16,393 bases of DNA, taken from assembly GCA_012961365.1 (NCBI GenBank), contig DTZN01000303.1:1-16393 (forward strand), given 5' to 3'. The notes under the pieces are model-generated. The model did no database searches. It had not been told where the DNA came from and saw only the letters and a program-made list of their open reading frames with translations. The translations under genes were made by a program, and so were the position numbers. The stretch comes from Hydrogenothermaceae bacterium. GTDB lineage: Bacteria; Aquificota; Aquificia; Aquificales; Hydrogenothermaceae. Shown piece by piece: positions 1 through 6,998 of this stretch (its first letter is position 1; every line of letters starts with the position of its first letter).

Positions 1-30
1 ATCTTTTGTTTCTACTATAACTTTACCCAT
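1..30 (-). CDS. 5' end of a divergent gene, product unknown (partial)
   Basis: Read on the minus strand, an ATG at 30-28 opens a frame that runs to the window edge and encodes MGKVIVETKD. An AAGGTG ribosome-binding site lies about 6 bases before the ATG on that strand, and a possible promoter lies at 113-85. Ten residues are too few to recognise a family, so no function is given. The gene would be divergent to murE. The strand and start rest on the ATG plus Shine-Dalgarno match only. Confidence 0.5.
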   Translation of the reverse strand, partial: MGKVIVETKD

Positions 31-84
31 AACAGCACCTTATTAAATAAAATTTCATAGAAGTGAATATAAAACTTAGAGGCA

Positions 85-113
85 ATTCTACCATAGAACT
101 GTGATTTGATAAA
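85..113 (-). promoter_or_regulatory. Possible promoter for the minus-strand gene
   Basis: On the minus strand, TTTATC (113-108) is followed after 17 bases by TAGAAT (90-85), a 3/6 and a 5/6 match to the sigma-70 -35 and -10 elements. Transcription would begin near 78 and give a leader of about 48 bases before the ATG at 30. The -35 match is weak and the surroundings are very AT-rich, so a chance match is possible. Confidence 0.3.
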
Positions 114-170
114 AATGACTAAGCCGTAAATTCTTTTTAACGTTTTTTTTACAGTTTTAACTAAAAAAAC

Positions 171-199
171 TTGCTTTTTTCGTATCTTTACTATATCAT
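171..199 (+). promoter_or_regulatory. Possible sigma-70 promoter reading into the GC-rich leader
   Basis: TTGCTT (171-176) and TATCAT (194-199) are separated by exactly 17 bases. The -10 matches 5/6; the -35 matches only the first three bases. Initiation near 206 would place the GC-rich hairpin region at 200-280 at the very 5' end of the transcript, ahead of murE. Moderate to low confidence. Confidence 0.35.
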
Positions 200-280
200 A
201 GAGGTGGCAAGGTGTGGTAACTTCTGGCAGGGATAATGCTATCTTCCCTGCAAAGCTATCGACTTTAGTCAGTGTGTAAC
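200..280 (+). ncRNA. GC-rich island, candidate structured RNA or leader
   Basis: Counting bases, 201-280 is 38/80 G+C while the preceding 80 bases are 18/80. In AT-rich thermophiles such non-coding GC islands often mark structured RNA. It contains a perfect 7-bp inverted repeat, GCAGGGA (227-233) with TCCCTGC (245-251), loop of 11. A nested alternative pairs GCAGG with CCTGC and GATA (232-235) with TATC (240-243). The hexamer GCTATC occurs twice (238-243 and 255-260), so GATA has two possible partners, as in a switch. No U-tract follows, so it is not an intrinsic terminator. A possible promoter sits just upstream. I could not match it to a known riboswitch class; the strand is inferred from the promoter and from murE downstream. 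Confidence 0.4.
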
Positions 281-285
281 TTATA

Positions 286-291
286 TATAAT
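286..291 (+). promoter_or_regulatory. TATAAT -10-like element just before murE
   Basis: A perfect TATAAT lies 8 bases upstream of the murE ATG at 300. No good -35 is seen at 16-18 bases upstream. If used, initiation would fall at about 298 and the murE message would be almost leaderless, which fits the lack of a clear Shine-Dalgarno before the ATG. In DNA this AT-rich it may be a chance match. Confidence 0.3.
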
Positions 292-299
292 GAAGAAAT

Positions 300-1787
300 A
301 TGAAGAGTATTTATAAAATTCTAAATAAAAACTTAAAACTTCTTAAAATACCTAAACAAAAAAATCCTTATATTAGCACCATTACAAACAATACAAAAAA
401 ACTTAGAAAGTCTTCATTATTTATTGCTATAAAAGGAACAAAACTAGACGGACATAAATTTTCTCTATATGCTATCAAAAAAGGAGCAAAGGCAGTATTA
501 ATTCAAGACAAAGATTATTTAAAAAAGTTAAAAAACTTAGATATTTTTGTTTTATATTCAAAAAATACAAGAAAAGCACAAGCTATAATAGCAAGTAAAT
601 TTTTTAATGAACCTTCAAAAACATTAAAAATCTTTGGAATAACTGGAACAAACGGAAAAACAACAACTTCTAATTTAATTCTTCAATATCTATCTATACT
701 TGGGGAACCTACAGGATTGATAGGAACTATATGGTATAAATTTAAAGATACGATTTTTGATGCAGGAAGAACTACTCCAGATGCAATAGAATGGCAAAAG
801 CTTTTATATTTAATGAAGCAAAAAGGAGCTAAATATGTAGTTTCAGAAGTTTCTTCCCATGCAATAGAGCAATATAGGGTTTATGGGACAATTTTTGATG
901 GTTGTATTTTTACAAATTTGACACAAGACCATTTAGATTATCACATAAATATGGAAAATTACTTTCAAGCAAAGAGAAAATTATTTACATATACATATCA
1001 AACCAATAAAAATGCTGTTTTTTCTTTTAATATCGATGATTTTTATGGACTAAGGTTATATAAAGAATTTAAGGACAAAATAAAAACAATATCTTATGGG
1101 AAGTTTAGCAAAGAATTTAAGATAAAAAACTTTGAGACTTCTATGGAAGGTAGTTTCTTTGAATTTGAGATTTTTGGAAAAAGTTTTTCTTTATATTCAA
1201 AATTAAGGGGAGACTTTAATGTCTATAACATAGCAGGGGCATTCTCGTTTTTACTTGCCTATGGAATAGATTTAAACTTTCTACTAGAAGCTACACCAAA
1301 GCTTGAACCAATTAGAGGAAGATATGAAATTGTTCCAGCAAAAGATTTCCTAGTAATAAACGATTATGCTCATACGCCAGATGCATTGGAAAATATTTTA
1401 AAAAGCTTAAAGAAAATAAAAAGAAATAGAATAATCATTGTTTTTGGAGCTGGAGGAGACAGAGATAAAACAAAAAGACCAAAAATGGGTAAAATAGCAG
1501 AAGAGTATGCAGATATAATAATTTTAACTTCCGATAATCCTCGTTCTGAAGACCCAAAAGACATAATTGAAGATATAAAATCTGGAATGGAAAAGAAAGG
1601 AACCATTCTTGAAATAATAGATAGAGAAGAAGCAATAAAAGAAGCTATAAGAATGGCTAAACCTGATGATATTGTTTTAATTGCAGGAAAAGGGCATGAA
1701 ACCTATCAAATAATCAGGGATAAAATTTATCATTTTGATGATTCAGATGTAGCTAAAAAGTATTTATTAAAGTTTAACAAAGTTTAG
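300..1787 (+). CDS. murE: UDP-N-acetylmuramoyl-L-Ala-D-Glu:meso-DAP ligase MurE
   Basis: A cytoplasmic Mur ligase that uses ATP to add the third stem-peptide residue to UDP-MurNAc-L-Ala-D-Glu. The N-terminal substrate-binding domain (about 1-110, with ITNNTKKL and SLFIAIKG) is followed by the ATP-binding domain with P-loop GTNGKTTT (116-123), the SSHA motif, and the C-terminal domain with DNPR (412-415) and GKGHE (463-467). DNPR is the family signature for meso-diaminopimelate rather than lysine, and its position matches that of the E. coli enzyme, as does the length of 495 residues. The ATG at 300 is the only plausible start: the next Met is more than 150 residues in, and the N-terminal motif begins about 28 residues after it. 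There is no clear Shine-Dalgarno. It is monocistronic with respect to its neighbours here; no murF or mraY is adjacent. Confidence 0.96.
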   Translation: MKSIYKILNKNLKLLKIPKQKNPYISTITNNTKKLRKSSLFIAIKGTKLDGHKFSLYAIKKGAKAVLIQDKDYLKKLKNLDIFVLYSKNTRKAQAIIASKFFNEPSKTLKIFGITGTNGKTTTSNLILQYLSILGEPTGLIGTIWYKFKDTIFDAGRTTPDAIEWQKLLYLMKQKGAKYVVSEVSSHAIEQYRVYGTIFDGCIFTNLTQDHLDYHINMENYFQAKRKLFTYTYQTNKNAVFSFNIDDFYGLRLYKEFKDKIKTISYGKFSKEFKIKNFETSMEGSFFEFEIFGKSFSLYSKLRGDFNVYNIAGAFSFLLAYGIDLNFLLEATPKLEPIRGRYEIVPAKDFLVINDYAHTPDALENILKSLKKIKRNRIIIVFGAGGDRDKTKRPKMGKIAEEYADIIILTSDNPRSEDPKDIIEDIKSGMEKKGTILEIIDREEAIKEAIRMAKPDDIVLIAGKGHETYQIIRDKIYHFDDSDVAKKYLLKFNKV

Positions 1788-1800
1788 AAAAAAGTATTGC

Positions 1801-1828
1801 TTGCAAATTCTGTTTTTTTTCTTATAAT
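1801..1828 (+). promoter_or_regulatory. Promoter of the efflux operon
   Basis: TTGCAA (1801-1806) and a perfect TATAAT (1823-1828) are separated by 16 bases. Initiation would fall at about 1835, only 3 bases before the ATG of the TetR gene, so the message appears leaderless. The initiation region lies inside the palindromic operator at 1832-1849, so a bound repressor would block it. Confidence 0.6.
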
Positions 1829-1831
1829 GTA

Positions 1832-1849
1832 TGACTGATGAGTCAGTCA
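1832..1849 (+). promoter_or_regulatory. Palindromic TetR-family operator over the start codon
   Basis: A perfect 7-bp inverted repeat, TGACTGA (1832-1838) and TCAGTCA (1843-1849), is separated by TGAG. Nested TGACT/AGTCA arms lie in the same site. It covers the predicted transcription start and the ATG (1838-1840) of the TetR-type gene. The size and symmetry fit operators of TetR-family efflux repressors, which commonly regulate their own operon. That this protein binds here is inference. Confidence 0.65.
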
Positions 1850-2392
1850 GATACAAAGAAACGGCTTATAAATAGTGCAATAAACCTTTTCTCTAAAAAT
1901 GGATACTTTAATACTAAAGTTTCAGATATTGTAAAAGATGCAGGTGTAGCACAAGGAACTTTCTATTTATACTTTAAAAGTAAAGAAGAGATATTCCTTT
2001 ACATAGTTGAAGAAATCATAGAAAAGATTAAGCAACAAACGGAAAAATCCTTAAAGGAAGATTTACCTGTAGATAAGAAGCTAAAAAAATTTGCAAGTTC
2101 AGTTTTTTATTTGCTTTCAGAATATAAAGAAGTAGCAAAAATTTATTTTTTCCATTTACTTTGCACTGATGAAAAGTTTCAAAAGATATATTTTGAAGCA
2201 GAACAAATGCTTAAAAGTTTTTATTTAGATGTTTTAAAAAGCTATGAAGATAAAGCATTATTAACAGATATTTTACTTGGATTTGGAAAAAGACTATTGG
2301 AAATAAAGTTTTTAAGAGACCAAAAACCAATAGAAGAAATAATAAAAGAATTTGAAGAAGGTTTAAAACTAATTTTAAGGAAAGAAAAATGA
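1838..2392 (+). CDS. TetR/AcrR-family transcriptional repressor of the efflux operon
   Basis: A 184-residue one-component regulator. The N-terminal TetR helix-turn-helix is clear: INSAINLFSKNGYFNTKVSD (11-30) followed by the recognition region VAQGTFYLYFKSKEE (37-51), with the conserved G-T-F-Y-L-Y-F-K-S-K-E core. The rest (about 55-184) is the variable helical ligand-binding and dimerisation domain, so the inducer cannot be read. It is the first gene of the operon and overlaps the next by 4 bases (ATGA at 2389-2392). A palindrome at 1832-1849 overlaps its start codon, which suggests autorepression and control of the pump. There is no Shine-Dalgarno, and the -10 is 9 bases upstream of the ATG, so translation is probably leaderless. 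An ATG at 1831 is in another frame that soon stops. The regulatory role is inferred from position. Confidence 0.92.
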   Translation: MSQSDTKKRLINSAINLFSKNGYFNTKVSDIVKDAGVAQGTFYLYFKSKEEIFLYIVEEIIEKIKQQTEKSLKEDLPVDKKLKKFASSVFYLLSEYKEVAKIYFFHLLCTDEKFQKIYFEAEQMLKSFYLDVLKSYEDKALLTDILLGFGKRLLEIKFLRDQKPIEEIIKEFEEGLKLILRKEK

Positions 2393-3675
2393 AAAAACTA
2401 CTAACAGTTTTAGCTTTTCCAATTTTTGTATATGCAATTTCTTTAGATGAAGCGGTTAACGAAGCAATAAAGAATAATTTAGAAATAAAACAAACTACTT
2501 ACGATATAAAAATTGCTAATTATCAGCTAAAAGAAGACAAAAATTTATGGCTACCACAGTTTTTTGCAAATTTCTCTTATACTACCTTAATAGATACACC
2601 ATATACAAGAATTCCACCAATACCACCACTTCCTGCTTTAGAATTTAAGCAATTTAACAAAGATTATTACCAGTTTGATATAGGCTTAAACTACCCTATT
2701 TTCACAGGTTTTCAAAGAGTTTATAAAATAAAAATTTCAAAACTTGATATACAAAACCAAAACCTAAACCAAAAAGAAAAAATTAAAGATATTATCCATA
2801 AAGTAAAACTTACTTATATAGATATACTTCAGGCAAAGGAAATTTTAGAAATTTTTGAGCATCAAAAAAAAGCTATAAATTTACACCTAAAACAAGCCCA
2901 AGAATATTTAAAAGAAGGACTAACAACAAAAGTAGACCTATTAGAAGCAAAAGTTAGATTAAAAAAAGTAGAAGCAAAGATAAAAAAGGCAAAAACCAAT
3001 TTAAAACTTGCTAAATCAAAATTAAATCTGATTTTAAATAAGCCTTTAGATGAAGATTTTAAAATAGAAGAAATAAAATTCAACCTAGAAAATAAAAACT
3101 TTAATTTACAAAATCTATACAACCTAGCTTTGAAAAGTAAAAACATTATAAAAATTCTTTCAACAAAGAAAAACCAACTTGGTTATTTATCAAAAATAGA
3201 AAAATCAAATTTTTATCCAAAAATATACGCACAGGCTAAATATACATATACGGAGCAATATCCGTATCTAGACCCTAAAGGAAATGTATCGTTTACAGTT
3301 TTGGCAAGTTTACAGTTTCAAGGAATAAAACCATACCATTCATATTTAAAAACAAAACTACAAAAGAAAAAATTAGATTTAAAACTAGCAGAGGTAAAAA
3401 AAACAATAAAACTAAATGTAAAAAACGCATATGAAAAATTTTTAGTAGCTAAAGAAAATCTAAAAACTTATAAAGAAGCATTAAAAGAAGCAAAAGAATA
3501 TTACACTCTTGTTAAACAACAATTCAACAACCAATTAACAGATATGACACATTTACTTGATGCAGAAAGTTATTTAACAAATGCAAAAAAACAGCTAAAA
3601 ATTGCAAAGTATGAGCTTATAAAGGCATATTTTGACCTTGAAAATGCAGTTGGAGGAAATTTAGAAGATGAGTAA
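2389..3675 (+). CDS. TolC-like outer-membrane efflux channel
   Basis: A 428-residue outer membrane efflux protein (OEP family). A signal peptide covers about 1-16 (MKKLLTVLAFPIFVYA), followed by the ISLDEAVNEAIKNN opening typical of TolC-type proteins. Two helical repeats follow, about 17-205 and 225-425; the rich Lys/Gln/Glu heptad-like stretches are the periplasmic helical barrel. A proline-rich segment, IPPIPPLP (75-82), sits in the first beta-strand/loop region. The trimer would form the exit duct through the outer membrane and periplasm for the EmrA/EmrB-type pump encoded next. It overlaps the regulator by 4 bases and the adaptor gene by 8. The upstream end of the regulator gene (AAGGAAAG) can serve as the ribosome-binding site. 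Confidence 0.92.
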   Translation: MKKLLTVLAFPIFVYAISLDEAVNEAIKNNLEIKQTTYDIKIANYQLKEDKNLWLPQFFANFSYTTLIDTPYTRIPPIPPLPALEFKQFNKDYYQFDIGLNYPIFTGFQRVYKIKISKLDIQNQNLNQKEKIKDIIHKVKLTYIDILQAKEILEIFEHQKKAINLHLKQAQEYLKEGLTTKVDLLEAKVRLKKVEAKIKKAKTNLKLAKSKLNLILNKPLDEDFKIEEIKFNLENKNFNLQNLYNLALKSKNIIKILSTKKNQLGYLSKIEKSNFYPKIYAQAKYTYTEQYPYLDPKGNVSFTVLASLQFQGIKPYHSYLKTKLQKKKLDLKLAEVKKTIKLNVKNAYEKFLVAKENLKTYKEALKEAKEYYTLVKQQFNNQLTDMTHLLDAESYLTNAKKQLKIAKYELIKAYFDLENAVGGNLEDE

Positions 3676-4795
3676 AAAACTAGGGATTGTAATTTTGATA
3701 GTTTTAATAATAGGTTTTTCTGTAATTGCTTACAAATGGATATACCACAGATTAAATTATATAACTACAAATGCAGTATTTGTTGAAATAGATAATTTTA
3801 CAAACTTATCGTTTAAAAGGGTTGCAGGAAAAATTAAAAAATTATTTGTAAAAGAAGGAGATATAGTAAAAAAAGGTCAAATTCTAGCAAAGCTTGAAGA
3901 TAAAGACTATAAACTTAAACTTCAAAAACTAGACCACGAAATAAATTCCCTGAAAGAAAAGCTAAAAGCTCTCAAAATAAAAAAAGAAAGAATAACAAAA
4001 GAGCTTTCTGTAAACTTACAAGTTTCAAAGTTAAAAAAACAGCAACTACAAAGTAAATTAAAATCAGTCCAAGCAAACTTATCTTCAATAGATGCAAACA
4101 TTCACCAATTATTAAAAGATGAAAAAAGATTTAAAAATTTAGTAGAGAAACAGCTTGCACCAAAAAGAAAACTGGAAGATATACAAACAAATTTAAAAGT
4201 TTTGTTAGCTAAAAAACAGTCTTTACTTGCGAAAGTAGAAGAAATAAAAACAGGTTTAAAAATTATTGAAGAAAATATAAAACTTGCAAAAACAAAACAG
4301 AAACAAAAATATGAACTAGCTAAAAATATAGTTTCACTGCAAGAAAAAATAAATTCTTTATATAAAGACAAACAAGATTTGCAAAATCTAATTCAATACA
4401 TACAAATAAAAGCTCCATTTGATGGAAAAGTTGCAAAAATATTTAAAAAAGAAAACGAAGTTGTATCATCAGGAATGCCTATTTTATCTGTTGTTCCAAG
4501 TGAAGGATTTTACATAAATGTTTTACTTGAAGAAACAAAAATAGATGGATTAAAAATTGGAAGTAAAGCAATTATCAAAATAGATGCTTATCCAAATAAA
4601 ACTTTTGAAGGAATTGTAGAAAAAATTATGCCTACTACAGCATCTAAATTTGCTTTAGTTCCAAGGGATATTACAGCAGGAGAATTTACAAAGGTGGCCC
4701 AAAGAATTCCAGTTCGAATAAAGATAACAAAGGGAGATATATCTTTACTTAAAGTAGGTCTTAGTGGAGAAGTTGAGATAAAAAAGGTTAAGTAA
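3668..4795 (+). CDS. emrA: EmrA/HlyD-type periplasmic adaptor of the efflux pump
   Basis: A 375-residue membrane-fusion protein. One N-terminal membrane anchor (about 4-24, LGIVILIVLIIGFSVIAY) is followed by the first half of the lipoyl/barrel-sandwich domain around 54-84 (GKIKKLFVKEGDIVKKGQIL), a long coiled-coil hairpin of about 160 residues (85-245, Lys/Leu/Gln-rich), the second lipoyl half (about 247-280, KAPFDGKVAKIF), and a beta-barrel domain to the end. This order is typical of EmrA and HlyD adaptors; pairing with a 14-TM MFS transporter favours EmrA. It would link the inner-membrane pump to the TolC-type channel. The start overlaps the channel gene by 8 bases, and the stop shares one base with the next gene (TAATG). 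Confidence 0.92.
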   Translation: MSKKLGIVILIVLIIGFSVIAYKWIYHRLNYITTNAVFVEIDNFTNLSFKRVAGKIKKLFVKEGDIVKKGQILAKLEDKDYKLKLQKLDHEINSLKEKLKALKIKKERITKELSVNLQVSKLKKQQLQSKLKSVQANLSSIDANIHQLLKDEKRFKNLVEKQLAPKRKLEDIQTNLKVLLAKKQSLLAKVEEIKTGLKIIEENIKLAKTKQKQKYELAKNIVSLQEKINSLYKDKQDLQNLIQYIQIKAPFDGKVAKIFKKENEVVSSGMPILSVVPSEGFYINVLLEETKIDGLKIGSKAIIKIDAYPNKTFEGIVEKIMPTTASKFALVPRDITAGEFTKVAQRIPVRIKITKGDISLLKVGLSGEVEIKKVK

Positions 4796-6348
4796 TGGAA
4801 ACACCTATATACCAAAAAATTTCAGGCTTAGAAAGAGGTGTTATTACTGTAATTGTTATGGTTGGAGCCTTTATGGCTATTTTAGATACTACCATTGTTG
4901 ATATTATTGTTCCAAAAATCACCGCTCCTCTTCAAACAGATTATTATGGAGTTCAATGGGTAATCACTGCATATATGATGGCATCAGCTACTATGCTTAT
5001 TTTAGCCGAATGGTTAGATAAAAATTTTGGTTTGAGAAAAATTTATATACTAGGAGTTGCTATTTTTACTTTAGCTTCATTTTGGTGTGGAGTTTCTTCT
5101 TCATTAGAAGAAATGATAGCAGCAAGGGCTTTACAGGGAGTTGGAGAAGCTTTTATTATGGCAACTTCCCAAACAATATTATTTTCCGTTTATCCACCTG
5201 AGAAAAAAGGAATAGCAATGGGAATTTTTGGGCTTGGTGTAAGTTTTGCTCCATCAATTGGTCCTACTTTAGGAGGATATATTACAGAATATTTAGACTG
5301 GAGATGGGTATTTTTTATTAATATTCCTTTTGGAATTTTGACTGTAATATCTGCAATATTTTTCTTGCCAGAGACATCTTTAAAAAGGGTAAAAGAAAGC
5401 TTAAACTTTATCTCTTTTGGGCTACTTTCAACTTTTACTATTTCTACATTAATACTTTTATCAAAGGGACAACAATATGGATGGTTTAATTCTGATTTAA
5501 TTGTTTATTTATTTATTATTTCTATTTTTGCATTGCTTTTTTATTTACTTTTTGAATTTATATCTACAAAACCATTAATAAATTTTTCTATATTCAAAGA
5601 CAAAAACTTTTTTGTTGGATTTTCAGTTTACTTTTTACTTTTAGGATTTTCTATGTATCAACTTTTTTATTTAATACCTATATATTTTGAAAACTTAAAA
5701 CAGCTATCAACACTCGAAGCAGGCATCCATATCTTAGGTATGGCATTTTTCATTGCTTTATTTTCACCAATTGCAGGAATTTTATCTGATAAAATTGGGG
5801 AAAAATATGTTTTATATATGGCAGGAATTTTATATATATTTAGTGCTTTAGTAATACTACCATCTTTAGATTATTTTACACCTTCCCTAAAAGGAGCTTT
5901 AATGCTAATACCCCTTGGAACTTCTATGGGTATGTTTTTTGCTCCAGCAACTACTCTTGCTCTTAGAAATTTAGGAGAAAAAACTTCCTTAGGAACAGGA
6001 CTTTTACATTACTCTAGATTTATAGGAGGTTCTTTTGGAACAGCAATAGCTACTAATAATCTTTATAAGCACTCTTACGAGCATTTTGATGGAATAACGC
6101 AAATGCAGGAAACTAGCTTTATTTCTCAAAAGCTAACAGAATTTAAAGTGATGTTTTTACAAAGTTTTGATATGGAAAAAGCAGAAAAGCTTTCAAATGC
6201 CCTTCTTTATAAACTTCAAAGCTTATATGCATTAAGTTGGTCCTTTCAGGATACATTTTTTATTGCAGGTCTTTGGGGTTTTTTAGGGGCATTACCTTTA
6301 CTTATTTTGGTATATTTAGATATCAAGACTAAGCTATTTAGCAAATGA
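4795..6348 (+). CDS. emrB: EmrB-type MFS drug:H+ antiporter (DHA2, 14 TM)
   Basis: A 517-residue inner-membrane transporter with about 14 hydrophobic segments. TM1 carries LDTTIVD with D31, characteristic of the DHA2 family. The antiporter motif C is clear as GLGVSFAPSIGPTLGGY (146-162). ARALQGVGEAFIMATSQ is the motif B region, with the Arg used in proton coupling in this family. With the adaptor and channel encoded just upstream it would form a tripartite EmrAB-TolC pump that exports toxic compounds straight to the medium. The substrate cannot be read from sequence. It is the last gene of the operon, sharing one base with the adaptor stop; AAAAAGG before the ATG can serve as the ribosome-binding site. 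Confidence 0.94.
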   Translation: METPIYQKISGLERGVITVIVMVGAFMAILDTTIVDIIVPKITAPLQTDYYGVQWVITAYMMASATMLILAEWLDKNFGLRKIYILGVAIFTLASFWCGVSSSLEEMIAARALQGVGEAFIMATSQTILFSVYPPEKKGIAMGIFGLGVSFAPSIGPTLGGYITEYLDWRWVFFINIPFGILTVISAIFFLPETSLKRVKESLNFISFGLLSTFTISTLILLSKGQQYGWFNSDLIVYLFIISIFALLFYLLFEFISTKPLINFSIFKDKNFFVGFSVYFLLLGFSMYQLFYLIPIYFENLKQLSTLEAGIHILGMAFFIALFSPIAGILSDKIGEKYVLYMAGILYIFSALVILPSLDYFTPSLKGALMLIPLGTSMGMFFAPATTLALRNLGEKTSLGTGLLHYSRFIGGSFGTAIATNNLYKHSYEHFDGITQMQETSFISQKLTEFKVMFLQSFDMEKAEKLSNALLYKLQSLYALSWSFQDTFFIAGLWGFLGALPLLILVYLDIKTKLFSK

Positions 6349-6366
6349 AAGTTTTGTGTTGAAATT

Positions 6367-6384
6367 CTGTAGTTTACAGTTTTG
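6367..6384 (+). terminator. Weak hairpin after the efflux operon
   Basis: CTGTA (6367-6371) and TACAG (6375-6379) form a 5-bp stem with a 3-base loop, followed by TTTTGTT. It lies 19 bases after the last stop codon of the pump operon, the right place for a terminator. The stem is short and low in GC for a thermophile, so this is tentative. The rest of 6349-6473 is AT-rich, with a TTGCAT (6416-6421) that has no convincing -10 partner. Confidence 0.25.
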
Positions 6385-6473
6385 TTAGATATATGAAAAA
6401 ATTTTAAAATTTATCTTGCATTTGGCGATATATAAATAAATAATATTAGTTAAAATTAAAATTAAAGGAAGCA

Positions 6474-6998
6474 ATGAAAATGAAAAAATACTTATTAATA
6501 TTACCTTTAATAATAGCAGTTTTCTTTAACTTTAGTTGTAAAGAAACAAAAAACAAAGTTGAAAAATTCAAAGTAGACCCATTACCAGTTATTGAAGATG
6601 CAATGAAAAATAAAAAGTTTTTAATACTCATTTTTGAATCAGAATCTTGTCAGTATTGCACAAAATTACACAGAGAAGTTTTAGACAATATAGATTTTAA
6701 ACAAAAATTAATAAAAAATAATGTTGCTATAGCAATAATAAATGTTTATGGAGATAGAAAAGTTATAGACCCAGAAACAAGAAAATATATGAATGAGCAG
6801 ATACTTGCATATGTTTATAGAGTTCAATCATTTCCAACTTTAATATTTTTTGACCCAGAAAAAAATTACAAGAAATATGCAGTTATTCCAGGATATATAT
6901 ATAAAGAAAGATTTTCCAATATATTAGACTTTATAGGCTCTGGATGCTATAAACAGATAGAATATAAAAAATGGTTAACAAATGGTAAAAGTTGCTAA
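6474..6998 (+). CDS. Exported thioredoxin-fold protein, possible lipoprotein
   Basis: A 174-residue protein. The N-terminus has a Lys-rich start and hydrophobic core (about 6-20) ending at C22 (FFNFSC), which could be a lipidated cysteine, although Asn at -3 and Phe at -2 make a poor lipobox. The thioredoxin fold follows, with the redox motif CQYC (C59-C62) preceded by LILIFES and the cis-proline loop SFPTLIFF (P121). This resembles the thioredoxin-like families of SoxW/DsbC type that act on envelope proteins; whether it oxidises, reduces or isomerises cannot be decided. Two more cysteines lie near the C-terminus (C158 and the last residue, C174). It has an AGGA ribosome-binding site at 6466-6469 and overlaps the next gene by 17 bases. 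That neighbour is an exported protein with four cysteines and is a possible client. Confidence 0.82.
   Translation: MKMKKYLLILPLIIAVFFNFSCKETKNKVEKFKVDPLPVIEDAMKNKKFLILIFESESCQYCTKLHREVLDNIDFKQKLIKNNVAIAIINVYGDRKVIDPETRKYMNEQILAYVYRVQSFPTLIFFDPEKNYKKYAVIPGYIYKERFSNILDFIGSGCYKQIEYKKWLTNGKSC

Noticed and set aside
227..251. Intrinsic terminator for the divergent or upstream gene
   Set aside because: The hairpin is good, but no T-run follows it on either strand.
225..260. Resemblance to TPP (GGATAATGC) or c-di-GMP GEMM (GCAAAGCTAT) riboswitch cores
   Set aside because: Only about 10 bases match in each case. The TPP CTGAGA element and the GEMM CACAGGGCAAACC element are missing, so no known class is assigned.
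1370..1635. Minus-strand open frames inside murE
   Set aside because: They lie wholly antisense to a well-conserved gene, have no family features and no ribosome-binding site.
1831..1875. ATG at 1831 as an alternative start of the TetR gene
   Set aside because: It is 7 bases upstream in another frame and meets a TAG stop at 1873-1875.
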